Notes under the pieces: model-generated
The model's input: the letters and a program-made list of their open reading frames with translations, nothing else
Database searches by the model: none
What the model was told of the DNA's origin: nothing
Shown: piece by piece, positions 7,424-15,033 of the stretch
How the letters are laid out: every line of letters starts with the position of its first letter
Position numbering within the stretch: position 1 is the stretch's first letter
Made by a program: the position numbers and the translations under genes
DNA from: Candidatus Aenigmatarchaeota archaeon
GTDB taxonomy: Archaea; Aenigmatarchaeota; Aenigmatarchaeia; QMZP01; JAFGSV01
DNA length: 44,994 nucleotides
Assembly: GCA_021163005.1 (NCBI GenBank)
Contig: JAGGXP010000042.1
Location: 1-44,994, forward strand
Direction of reading: 5' to 3'

Positions 7424-7478
7424 TTTACCGCGGCTATTAGTACTTTACACCTTTTTCATTTTAAATATCATACCTGAT

Positions 7479-7496
7479 GTCTAGTGGTCAAGGATA
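7479..7496 (+). repeat. 18-bp intron-free copy of the tRNA-Gln D-arm
   Basis: The 18 bases gtctagtggtcaaggata equal 8411-8423 joined to 8453-8457, that is, the spliced D-arm of the downstream tRNA-Gln without its 29-nt intron. Nothing before or after it matches the tRNA. It lies just upstream of the endonuclease gene and overlaps the start of that gene's TATA-like region. Confidence 0.75.
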
Positions 7497-7523
7497 ATTT
7501 AAGTATTCGAACAAAATATGTTT

Positions 7524-8411
7524 ATGAGGGTAAGGCTGCTCAAAGGCAGGCAAAATGAACTTATAAAAAAAGCAAAAAATGGAAAAACATGGAAAGAATT
7601 GAGCATGGAACTCGGTCTAAATAGCGACTATTTGAGAACAGATATTTCTAAAGAAAAAGTTTTACTAAAACAAGAAACATTCAAGAAGCTTTGTTCCATG
7701 GCAAAAACGGACTTCTCAAAATTTGTGATTGAGATTCTGGATGATAACTGGGGGAAAAAGAAGGGTGGAAGGAATTCTCCAGGCAGAACAAAACATGTCA
7801 ATAAACCATCATTGTCAGAAGAACTTTCAGAATTGATTGGTATAATTCTAGGAGATGGAAGTCTTTATTGGAACAGCTCAAGAGGAGTTTATGCACTAAA
7901 GATCGCTGGAGATATTGAAAAAGAACAGGCATACCACGAAAAAATCGTAAAACCTATGATTGACAGACTTTTCGGTGTAACTTCAAAAATTGAAATTAAG
8001 AAAAATGAAAGATTCGTGTCTGAATTCAGCAAAGAGATAATAAAGATATTAGAGGATTTTGGTTTAAAGAGAGGTAACAAAAAACTGAACAATGTAGGAA
8101 TACCTTCTTGGGTAAAAGAAAATCCCAAATACTTAGCTTCATGTTTAAGAGGACTTATCGATACAGATGGTTCAGTTTTCAGGATGTCTAAGAAAGATCG
8201 CAATCTTGTCAGGATGTCCTTCAAGAATAAATCAGAAAAACTACTTACTGATACCCGTAATGCTTTCATTTACTTGGGGTTTAGCCCTTCAAAGATATTT
8301 GAAAAAGACCATTTTTTTATTTCAAAAAAGTCTGATATAAAAAAATACATCAGAGAGATAAATTTTAATAATCAGAAGCATCTAAGAAGAATAAGAGAAA
8401 CAGCCCCGTAG
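7524..8411 (+). CDS. LAGLIDADG homing endonuclease with N-terminal HTH-like region
   Basis: About 295 residues (297 from the ATG at 7518). The two LAGLIDADG helices are clear: LIGIILGDG (106-114 counted from 7518) and CLRGLIDTDG (209-218), each with the metal-binding acidic residue, so it is a single-chain double-motif enzyme expected to cut an 18-22 bp site. The first 75 residues contain KTWKELSMELGLNSDYLR, an HTH-like segment. The start at 7524 suits a TATA-like atttaagta about 25 nt upstream. The stop TAG (8409-8411) is made of tRNA-Gln bases 8-10, so the gene overlaps the tRNA by 10 nt and carries its promoter. It is much more AT-rich than thrS and dnaJ on either side, indicating recent arrival. 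It is not inside an intron, unlike most intron-encoded relatives. Confidence 0.88.
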   Translation: MRVRLLKGRQNELIKKAKNGKTWKELSMELGLNSDYLRTDISKEKVLLKQETFKKLCSMAKTDFSKFVIEILDDNWGKKKGGRNSPGRTKHVNKPSLSEELSELIGIILGDGSLYWNSSRGVYALKIAGDIEKEQAYHEKIVKPMIDRLFGVTSKIEIKKNERFVSEFSKEIIKILEDFGLKRGNKKLNNVGIPSWVKENPKYLASCLRGLIDTDGSVFRMSKKDRNLVRMSFKNKSEKLLTDTRNAFIYLGFSPSKIFEKDHFFISKKSDIKKYIREINFNNQKHLRRIRETAP

Positions 8412-8423
8412 TCTAGTGGTCAA

Positions 8424-8452
8424 ATTTCTCTATGTAAATGGAGAAAGACTAA
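8424..8452 (+). other. 29-nt noncanonical intron at the D-loop/D-stem border of tRNA-Gln (about 21/22)
   Basis: Exon GGTC (8418-8421) pairs with intron GACT (8447-8450) as the 4-bp central helix. The 3-nt bulges are AAA (8422-8424) and AAG (8451-8453), and the inner helix is TTTCTC/GAGAAA (8425-8430 with 8441-8446, allowing one offset base). Cutting after the second bulge base on each side gives GTGGTCAA joined to GGATAC, a normal D-arm. The same joined sequence occurs intact at 7479-7496. The outer helix is weak, as in many noncanonical introns. Confidence 0.85.
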
Positions 8453-8468
8453 GGATACTCGGCTCTGG

Positions 8469-8534
8469 TAACCTTTTGCGCATGCAGGCGCGCAAAACGT
8501 TAGCGAAAACACGCTGACGCATGAGGTTGGAGGA
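8469..8534 (+). other. 66-nt canonical intron at 37/38 of tRNA-Gln
   Basis: Exon CTCT (8463-8466) pairs with intron GGAG (8529-8532). The bulges are GGT (8467-8469) and GAA (8533-8535), the outer helix is the anticodon stem and the inner helix is AACC/GGTT (8470-8473 with 8525-8528). Inside is an 8-bp hairpin TTTTGCGC/GCGCAAAA. Bases 8470-8521 are homologous to part of the tRNA-Val intron. Confidence 0.9.
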
Positions 8535-8590
8535 ACCGGGGGACCCAGGTTCGAATCCTGGCGGGGCTATTGCCTATTTTTATCGAATTC

Positions 8591-9730
8591 TCACTGGCGT
8601 GAGCCCATTTCCTTCAGCCTCTCGAAGAAGCCCTTCTTTGTCTCAGGGATTTCGTCTCCCATGGTCTTCTTCAGGCGCTCGATAAGCTCCTTCTGCTCCT
8701 TTGTTATCTTTTCCGGCGTCTTCACGACAACCTTGACGAACTGGTCCCCTCTGCCGCGTCCGTGCAGCTTAGGCATGCCCTGTCCCTTCAGCCTGAAAAC
8801 GGTATGGCTCTGCGTTCCTGGTGGTATCTGCATCTTTGCCTTTCCCGTAATTGTGGGCACCTCAACCGAGCCTCCGAGCACAGCTGTGGGTATGCTTATC
8901 ACAGTCTTGCAGAAAAGGTCATTTTCATGCCTTTCAAAAACAGGATGCTCCCTTATGCTTATCACAACATAAAGGTCCCCTGTCTGGCCGCCGTTTTCAC
9001 TGGCTTCCCCCTGGCCGGCAAGCCTGAGATACTGGCCGTCATCCACGCCTGCCGGGACCTTGACCTCAACAGTCCTTGTCACCTTTTCCCTGCCCGTGCC
9101 TCCGCAGCTGCGGCAGGGCTTCTTTATCACGCGCCCTGTCCCGTGGCACATGCCGCACTGTCCTATGCTTACGGACTGCATGAATCCCATGCGCCTCACG
9201 GTCCTGACTTCCCCTGTCCCGCCGCATTTTGGGCACTTCTCTGCAGAAGAGCCGGGCTCCGCCCCTGTCCCGTTGCACACATGGCACTTCTCAAATCTTG
9301 GTACATTTATTTTCTTGCTGACCCCGGCAAATGCCTCGTCAAGGGATATCTCAAGGTCATAACGGAGGTCTGCCCCGGGCTCCGGGCCGCTCCTTCCGCG
9401 CCTGCCCCCTCCGAATATGCTGAATATGTCGCCGAAGCCGAAGTCGCTGAAGAGGTCCTCGAAGCTGCTGAAGCCCTGTGCCTGTCTGGGGTCGAACCCC
9501 ATGCCCTCGAGGCCGGCCTCGCCGAACTGGTCGTAGGCGCTGCGCTTCTCAGGGTCTTTCAGCACCTCGAATGCCTCGTTTATTTCCTTGAACTTATCTT
9601 CTGCGCGGGGGTCGTCCGGGTTCACATCCGGATGGTATTTTCTGGCAAGCCGCCTGAACGCCTTTTTTATCTCATCAGCTGACGCGTCCCTTCCCACACC
9701 CAGAATCTCGTAATAGTCTTTCTTGGCCAT
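8591..9730 (-). CDS. dnaJ: Chaperone DnaJ (Hsp40), full-length type I
   Basis: A 379-residue co-chaperone stimulating DnaK ATPase and delivering clients. Order: J-domain (1-70) with HPD at 33-35; Gly/Phe-rich linker (about 75-115, [13 protein letters not shown]); four zinc-finger motifs [24 protein letters not shown] and CRSCGGTG; then C-terminal beta-sandwich client domains with IPPGTQ. Nothing is missing compared with bacterial type I DnaJ. It is separated by about 6.4 kb from dnaK and grpE, and the Bat-like operon lies between. In archaea this trio is regarded as acquired from bacteria. A TTAAAT box and an AT-rich element precede the start; which serves as promoter is uncertain. Confidence 0.97.
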   Translation of the reverse strand: MAKKDYYEILGVGRDASADEIKKAFRRLARKYHPDVNPDDPRAEDKFKEINEAFEVLKDPEKRSAYDQFGEAGLEGMGFDPRQAQGFSSFEDLFSDFGFGDIFSIFGGGRRGRSGPEPGADLRYDLEISLDEAFAGVSKKINVPRFEKCHVCNGTGAEPGSSAEKCPKCGGTGEVRTVRRMGFMQSVSIGQCGMCHGTGRVIKKPCRSCGGTGREKVTRTVEVKVPAGVDDGQYLRLAGQGEASENGGQTGDLYVVISIREHPVFERHENDLFCKTVISIPTAVLGGSVEVPTITGKAKMQIPPGTQSHTVFRLKGQGMPKLHGRGRGDQFVKVVVKTPEKITKEQKELIERLKKTMGDEIPETKKGFFERLKEMGSRQ

Positions 9731-9819
9731 GTCGATACACCAAGATAATATAATTAATCACTGTTCATTTAAGTTTTTCCTGTGAACGCAACAGATCCTG
9801 AAAACATGGGATTCGATTA

Positions 9820-11391
9820 TCAGCGGCTTTCTCTGTTGATTATCTTCTTGCCTTTTTCAACGGCCTTCCTGAAATCCTTTTCATTGGGAGCATATTTGGC
9901 GAACTTCACGAGGTCGCAGAGTTCGAAACATTTTTCCGCGTCGCGGAAGTGCCGCCTGTTTCCGTGCCTTTTAAGCGCTTTCAGTATGTCAGTGCTTGTT
10001 AGCTCTTCCTTTCCTGAGTTGAGCATGTGCTTGTAGCAGAGCCTGACACCCTCGGAGACTTTGGCATATGCCTCCTTTTTCTTTCCTTCGGAAAACATCT
10101 TCTCGGCAGCCTTTATCAGTGCCATTGCCTCCTTTTTGATATCAACTGCCCTTGTGGCAGTCTGCTTGATTTCTTCGGCAGGGACAGACTTTTTCAGAAA
10201 ATACCTCCTGTAAATGAGAACAGCGGCCGTCAGGACAGCGGCTGCAAGTATTATCCACAAAAGAATGCCCCACACATCAGCCGTGCTGTCGCCGTGTTCC
10301 TCTATCTCCAGAAGCTTTCCACGAACCGTCATGTTGCCTGTTATTGACTTTTGATTGCCTTGCCTGTCTTTGTATGTGTAGCGGAAATTGGAAACATTGC
10401 TTTCCGGAAACGAAAAGTGTTTGGATGAGAGATTGAACCCCCCACGGCTTATGCTTTCGTTGAGCTTCTTGAATTCCGTGCTGTTTTCAAGAAGCCCGGC
10501 GAGTCTGTAGGCATCTTCCTTGCTCCATTTCTGCAGCTGATTCACGGTTCCGTTTTCCATACTGCCTTTTATCATGGCTTTGTCACCATTTTCCTTCTTA
10601 TAGGTGTATTCAAACCTGCCCGTGTCATACGATGAAGGGTTGAGGTCCGCCGATTCGGGTTTGTACCCATGCTGCTGCAGCTGCTGCTGCATGCGCTGGA
10701 ATTCACTGTTCTGCTCTATCCTCTTCTGCATTTCCTCTTTCATCTGCTCCTGCTGCCTCATCTGCTCCTCCATCTGCTTTTTTATGGCGCTCATGTCCTG
10801 GTTCTGCTGCTGGATGTTGCCGGGGCTCTGGCTTTTCTGCTGGCTCGGGCTGCTTCCGAAGCCGCTGCTTATCTGTATGCTTGTGGACGAGCCGCTCGAT
10901 GAGTATGATGTTGAAGTCATGCTCATGCCTCCGCACTGGTAGACAGTTGTTATTCCCTGCTGCTGAAGGTTCTGCTGTGACTGCGAATTCTTCACAGACA
11001 GCTCCAGTTCATTGCTCTGCACCTGCTCTTGTGCGCCTGTATCAGGATTCGTGTATGTTATCGTTGCCTTCCCGAGCGTGAAGTCGCCCGGCTGGAAGGC
11101 AGTTATCGGCTGGCTGTATGCGATGATGCTCGAGGCATCAGCCGGCAGTGTGTATTCAAAGCACTGTATGTCAAGGCCGTTCCCTGCAATGATATTCTTG
11201 TCCTTTATCTGTATGTCCAGAGGCTTGCCGAAGGGGTTTGAAAACTTTAGCAGTATCTCTATGTTGTCGCCCACTGCTATGTCACGGCTTTTCACATCCT
11301 TTTCGACTGTCAGCTGCGCGGCGAGGGCGCTGACTGACAGCGCGCCTGAGAGTAATATGCAGACCATAATGGAAATCAGAAGCCTTTTCAT
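9820..11391 (-). CDS. BatD-like membrane-anchored protein with Gln-rich coiled coil
   Basis: About 523 residues from MKRLLISIMVCILL, a signal peptide; this start has GATGGTGTG just upstream, and an ATG 9 nt earlier is possible. The secreted N-terminal part (about 25-135) is beta-rich, with a DIAVGDNIEILLKFSNPFG segment typical of BatD/oxygen-tolerance domains. A Ser/Gln-rich stretch and a Gln/Met/Glu coiled coil (about 190-250) follow, then two related YTYKxxxGxxxxIxGxM modules, one transmembrane helix (ILLWIILAAAVLTAAVL) and a cytoplasmic helical tail. It is last in the MoxR-S16-DUF58-VWA operon, where BatD-type proteins usually lie. The two similar modules look like an internal duplication. 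The role is probably assembly or quality control at the cell surface. Confidence 0.7.
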   Translation of the reverse strand: MKRLLISIMVCILLSGALSVSALAAQLTVEKDVKSRDIAVGDNIEILLKFSNPFGKPLDIQIKDKNIIAGNGLDIQCFEYTLPADASSIIAYSQPITAFQPGDFTLGKATITYTNPDTGAQEQVQSNELELSVKNSQSQQNLQQQGITTVYQCGGMSMTSTSYSSSGSSTSIQISSGFGSSPSQQKSQSPGNIQQQNQDMSAIKKQMEEQMRQQEQMKEEMQKRIEQNSEFQRMQQQLQQHGYKPESADLNPSSYDTGRFEYTYKKENGDKAMIKGSMENGTVNQLQKWSKEDAYRLAGLLENSTEFKKLNESISRGGFNLSSKHFSFPESNVSNFRYTYKDRQGNQKSITGNMTVRGKLLEIEEHGDSTADVWGILLWIILAAAVLTAAVLIYRRYFLKKSVPAEEIKQTATRAVDIKKEAMALIKAAEKMFSEGKKKEAYAKVSEGVRLCYKHMLNSGKEELTSTDILKALKRHGNRRHFRDAEKCFELCDLVKFAKYAPNEKDFRKAVEKGKKIINRESR

Positions 11392-11402
11392 ACACACCAT
11401 CT

Positions 11403-12350
11403 CTATGGAAGCGACCTGAACCTCCAATATTTCAGATACAGCCAAAATGAAAACACGACCAGCGCGGCTGCTATAAACCAGTCCTTTATTGACGTGTCCT
11501 CAAGCTCCCTCTCTATCTTCTCCGGAAGCTTTGCGTAGATGTCCGAGAGCGTTGTCGCATTAACGGACCTGAAATACTGGCCTCCGGTGCTTTCAGCTAT
11601 CTTCTTCAGCGTTGCCTCGTCGAGCTTTGCATATTGCGGCCTACCGAAGAAGTCATAGCCCAGAAGCACCGGCTTCTCGGAGCCCATGCCGATTGTATAT
11701 ACCTGCATGCCGTTGCTTTTTGCGAACTCTATTGCCTTGTCCGGGGACACGACGCCTGCATTGTTCACGCCGTCAGAAAGCAGAATCACGACCTTTTTTT
11801 TACTGGGAATGGACGTTGCCATGTCTATGGCAAGCGACAGGCCGTCGCCTATTGCAGTTGCCCCGTCAGTGGCCTTTATGGACCTGAGCTTTGTGATGAC
11901 CTTGTCCTTAAGCGGCGTCAGATATGAAGACGTGGTGGCGCCGTTAGAGAACACGACAATTCCGGCGAGGTCGCCTGGATTAAGCTCTTTGAGAAGATTT
12001 TCTGCTGCTGCCTTGGCGGCTTCTATCCTGCTTGGCTTGTAGTCAGTTGCCTGCATGGAGCCGGAAACATCTATGGCAAGCACTATGTTTGCGCCCTTCT
12101 TTGTCTGCCTGAGTGGTATGTGAGGGTCAGCCAAAGCTGTTATCAGCAGCGCCAGAACAGCGAGGTTTATGGCAAAAAGTATCTTGTCTCTGTCCGTTAA
12201 CTTTTTATCACCTGCCGCCTCTTTCAGGAGATTTATGGAGCTGAACCTGAGGCTGAGCCTCTTCTTCCTCTTTTTGGCAATCATGTAAAAGTAGGCCAGA
12301 ACCGGCAGCAGAGCAAACGCTGCAAACCAGAGAGGGTTTGCGAAGTTCAT
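11403..12350 (-). CDS. VWA-domain membrane protein (BatA/BatB type)
   Basis: A 315-residue protein: two N-terminal transmembrane helices (about 7-24 and 57-75), a von Willebrand A domain with the MIDAS motif D94-x-S96-x-S98 (DVSGS), the later MIDAS residues in KATDGATAIGDG and ILLSDG, and a C-terminal transmembrane helix (about 287-305) followed by a basic tail. BatA-like proteins partner MoxR AAA+ ATPases and DUF58 proteins in metal-dependent assembly at the membrane. It overlaps the DUF58 gene by 4 nt, and the next gene begins about 12 nt past its stop, so it is mid-operon. All MIDAS residues seem present. Confidence 0.9.
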   Translation of the reverse strand: MNFANPLWFAAFALLPVLAYFYMIAKKRKKRLSLRFSSINLLKEAAGDKKLTDRDKILFAINLAVLALLITALADPHIPLRQTKKGANIVLAIDVSGSMQATDYKPSRIEAAKAAAENLLKELNPGDLAGIVVFSNGATTSSYLTPLKDKVITKLRSIKATDGATAIGDGLSLAIDMATSIPSKKKVVILLSDGVNNAGVVSPDKAIEFAKSNGMQVYTIGMGSEKPVLLGYDFFGRPQYAKLDEATLKKIAESTGGQYFRSVNATTLSDIYAKLPEKIERELEDTSIKDWFIAAALVVFSFWLYLKYWRFRSLP

Positions 12351-13237
12351 GTCCTTGCCCTCCTCGTCTTTTCAGTGAAGTATTTTGCAGCAGCTTTTTG
12401 CCAGTTGTCTGACGCCGGTATCTGTATGAAGTCTATTTTTCTGGCCTTCATGAAATATGCGATGCTTGCATCCCTTTCGGATGCTATTCTTGAGAAATTT
12501 TTCCTGAAATCCGGGTCTGAAGTGTTTACTGCAAAGTGTTCGCCTGTTTCCCCGTCCTCAAGCTCTACATAGCCTACATCAGGAATCTCAGACTCCCTCA
12601 CGTCCACTATTCTCACAGCAACCACGTCATGCTTTTTCCTCATAATCCTAAGGGGTTTTTCCAGCTTGCCGAGATCCTCTATGAAATCGGACACAATGAA
12701 TATCACACCCCTCTTCTTCATCACCTTGGACAGCCGGATAAGGGGCCTCTCAAGGTCTGTCCCTTTCTCCTCTGGCCTGTGATAGAGTATCTCCCTGATT
12801 ATCCTCATGGCATGCTTCTTTCCTTTCCTTGGGGTTATGTACTTCTCTATCTTGCTACTGGCCAGAATCAGCCCGACCCTGTCATTGTTCCGTATGGCGG
12901 AGAATGCGATGCTCGCGATCAGCTCAACCGCTGCCTCCCTCTTGAGCATATCCTGCGTGCCGAAATCTATTGAGCCCGAGACATCAAAGAATATCATGAC
13001 TGTCAAGTCTCTTTCCTCCACGAACTCCTTGACAAAGGGGTGGTTCATCCTTGCGGTGACATTCCAGTCTATTGCCCTTATGTCATCCCCGTAGTGGTAT
13101 TCCCTGACCTCTGAGAACTCGATGCCCCTTCCCTTGAATATCGAATAGTAAGCGCCCTGCATGAGGCCATCGACAAGCCGCTTCGTCTTTAATTCGATCC
13201 TTCTTATCCTTTTCAGCAGTGTTTTTTCGTCGTCCAT
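12347..13237 (-). CDS. DUF58 protein (VWA-like), MoxR partner
   Basis: A 296-residue soluble protein. The DUF58 signature lies at about 39-62 (FSEVREYHYGDDIRAIDWN), followed by a VWA-like core with FFDVSGSIDFG that retains DxSxS. The C-terminal third is the usual alpha/beta completion of the domain. DUF58 proteins are encoded next to MoxR ATPases in bacteria and archaea and are thought to be adaptors. It starts 3 nt after the S16 protease gene ends and overlaps the VWA gene by 4 nt. No oddities. Confidence 0.92.
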   Translation of the reverse strand: MDDEKTLLKRIRRIELKTKRLVDGLMQGAYYSIFKGRGIEFSEVREYHYGDDIRAIDWNVTARMNHPFVKEFVEERDLTVMIFFDVSGSIDFGTQDMLKREAAVELIASIAFSAIRNNDRVGLILASSKIEKYITPRKGKKHAMRIIREILYHRPEEKGTDLERPLIRLSKVMKKRGVIFIVSDFIEDLGKLEKPLRIMRKKHDVVAVRIVDVRESEIPDVGYVELEDGETGEHFAVNTSDPDFRKNFSRIASERDASIAYFMKARKIDFIQIPASDNWQKAAAKYFTEKTRRART

Positions 13238-13240
13238 AAT

Positions 13241-14020
13241 CTACTCCAAAGCTATGTTCAAGACCTCATTTATGTCCGAAACCTCAATCAGCTTCAGCCC
13301 CCATTTGTCCCTGACCTCCTGCGTTATGTCAACGGTCCTGGGCACGTAGTATGTGTTGTAGAGGTAGAAGCCGAAACCAAACGGCTCCTTTTCGACCCTC
13401 TTTTCGTAGTATGTTATCTTTGACTGGCCTTTTGGTATCAGGAATATCCTGTATCCAGCCTCACTTGCAGCCTTCGCCTTTTCGAGTATGCCGCCTACCA
13501 TCCCTATCCTTCCGTCGGAGTCTATGGTCCCTGTCATGGCGACGTCGTTCCTTATGTCCCTGTTTTCAATGGCGGCAACTGCGGCTGTTGCTATTGCGGC
13601 TCCGGCGCTTGGTCCGCCTATAAGTCTGCTTGAGACATTGAATGTCAGGATGAAGTCTCTCTCACCTTCCTTGGCACCGGCTATCTTCCGAGCCACCCTG
13701 ACAGCGGTATCTACTGAGTATTGTGTATCAGGCTCAAGGAATGGGTTGGTCTCTATAAGCACGTTGCCACTGCCAGGTATGGTCTTGACCATAAGCTTAC
13801 CCACAACGCCCTCGTCTGTGACACTGTTGACAGCTACTATGGGGATAGTTTTTTGGGAAAGCAGATAGCTGGTGATTCCGGCTCCTTTGCTATTTTTTGT
13901 CTGAATCACAGTGTGGCCGGTTAACTGCCATGCAATGAGCGTATTGGCGTAAACTGCAGATGCCACAGCCAGACCCAGAGCAAAGAATAACAGCCTGTCT
14001 GCATTTGCTCTGTTTTTCAA
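13241..14020 (-). CDS. Membrane-anchored Lon-type (S16) protease domain protein without ATPase
   Basis: 259 residues from a TTG start 6 nt after a strong Shine-Dalgarno (AGGAGGTG); a GTG 9 nt upstream falls inside that Shine-Dalgarno and is less likely. One N-terminal transmembrane helix or signal anchor (about 9-30) precedes an S16 domain with catalytic S138 (GGPSAGAA) and K181, 43 residues apart as in E. coli Lon. There is no AAA+ module. The protease domain would sit outside the membrane, and any ATPase help would have to come from another protein, the obvious genetic neighbour being MoxR just upstream. A similar protein appears to start at 44732. Confidence 0.85.
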   Translation of the reverse strand: MKNRANADRLLFFALGLAVASAVYANTLIAWQLTGHTVIQTKNSKGAGITSYLLSQKTIPIVAVNSVTDEGVVGKLMVKTIPGSGNVLIETNPFLEPDTQYSVDTAVRVARKIAGAKEGERDFILTFNVSSRLIGGPSAGAAIATAAVAAIENRDIRNDVAMTGTIDSDGRIGMVGGILEKAKAASEAGYRIFLIPKGQSKITYYEKRVEKEPFGFGFYLYNTYYVPRTVDITQEVRDKWGLKLIEVSDINEVLNIALE

Positions 14021-14034
14021 ACATAACACCTCCT

Positions 14035-15021
14035 TCAGGGTATTCTTACTGTCTTCACGACCCTTTCTATTATGTCGTCAGTGGTCATGTCCTCCGCCTC
14101 GGCCTCGTATGTGAGTATTATCCTGTGCCTGAGGACATCGGCGGCTATGGATTTGATGTCTTCCGGCTTGACGTATCCTCTCCCGTTCATCATTGCCACA
14201 GACTTGCCTCCGAGTATGAGCCATATCGACGCCCTTGGGGAAGCGCCGTATTCGATAAAGCCGTTCAGGTCAAGGCCGTATTCTTCGGGCTTCCGCGTTG
14301 CGTGCACAAGCTCACTCACGTACTGCACTATCTTTTCATCAGCGTAGACCTGCGTGCAGAACCTCTGCATCTCGAGCAGCTTTGCGACAGTCGTCACTTT
14401 CTTTGCAGCAGGGTTCCTGCCGACAGTCATCCTGTTTATGATTTCCTTTTCGTGGGAAAGCCCCGGATAATCGATGAGCAGCTTGAACATAAATCTGTCC
14501 ACCTGTGCCTCCGGAAGATTGTATGTTCCCTCGGTTTCTATGGGGTTCTGCGTCGCGATGACGAGGAACGGCTTCGGCAGCGGATATGTGTCACCGGAGA
14601 TTGTGACCTGCCTTTCCTGCATCGCCTCGAGCAGCGCGGACTGTACCTTTGGAGGCGCCCTGTTTATCTCGTCAGCGAGTATGAAATTCGTGAATATCGG
14701 GCCTTTTTTTGTGCTGAAAGACGAAGTTTTCTGGTTATATATCTTCGTTCCTATGATGTCAGCAGGCAGCAGGTCGGGAGTGAACTGAAGCCTCCTGAAT
14801 CCTGAATCCATGGTGCCCGCGAGGGTTCTCACCATCAGTGTCTTGGCAAGCCCCGGCATACCTTCAAGCAACACATGGCCGTCAGCGATGAGGGAAACGA
14901 GTATCTTTTCCAGTATGTCCTCCTGCCCGACTATGACATTTTTCATTTCTTCCAGCATTTTATTAAGGGTGAGAGAATACTGCCTCGCCGCCCTGTTCAG
15001 TCTTTCAATTTCCTTATTCAT
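14035..15021 (-). CDS. MoxR-family AAA+ ATPase
   Basis: 328 residues. Walker A is GMPGLAKT at 54-61 (the G-x-P-G-x-x-K-T form usual in MoxR) and Walker B is ILADE with D117/E118, followed by the pre-sensor helix NRAPPKVQSALLEAMQERQ (start quoted) and sensor 1 IATQNP. MoxR ATPases act as chaperones that load cofactors or assemble VWA-domain partners. GGTGAT precedes the start. It is the first large gene after the wHTH and 7-TM genes in one minus-strand run ending at 9820. Confidence 0.95.
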   Translation of the reverse strand: MNKEIERLNRAARQYSLTLNKMLEEMKNVIVGQEDILEKILVSLIADGHVLLEGMPGLAKTLMVRTLAGTMDSGFRRLQFTPDLLPADIIGTKIYNQKTSSFSTKKGPIFTNFILADEINRAPPKVQSALLEAMQERQVTISGDTYPLPKPFLVIATQNPIETEGTYNLPEAQVDRFMFKLLIDYPGLSHEKEIINRMTVGRNPAAKKVTTVAKLLEMQRFCTQVYADEKIVQYVSELVHATRKPEEYGLDLNGFIEYGASPRASIWLILGGKSVAMMNGRGYVKPEDIKSIAADVLRHRIILTYEAEAEDMTTDDIIERVVKTVRIP

Positions 15022-15033
15022 GATATTATCACC

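Larger units (their letters stand above)
8402..8569 (+). tRNA. tRNA-Gln(CUG) with two introns
   Basis: Acceptor AGCCCCG (8402-8408) pairs with CGGGGCT (8562-8568); A8569 is the discriminator and CCA is not encoded. After removal of 8424-8452 and 8469-8534 the D-arm (GTCT...GGAT), the anticodon stem CTCGG/CCGGG with loop CTCTGGA (anticodon CTG, 8465-8467), a 4-nt variable loop and T-arm CCAGG-TTCGAAT-CCTGG are all regular. Both introns have bulge-helix-bulge splice sites. A TATA-like attttaata (about 8362-8370) sits about 30 nt upstream, inside the endonuclease coding sequence. Confidence 0.95.

Noticed and set aside
8470-8534. C/D-box guide RNA in the tRNA-Gln intron (CTGA and ATGA occur)
   Set aside because: The boxes are not in a C...D order with a K-turn stem, and no second C'/D' pair is present. 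A guide role cannot be supported from sequence.
8762-9682. 306-codon plus-strand frame opposite dnaJ
   Set aside because: Antisense of dnaJ. The complementary strand of the Gly-rich and Cys-rich repeats yields Ala/Pro/Cys-rich nonsense.
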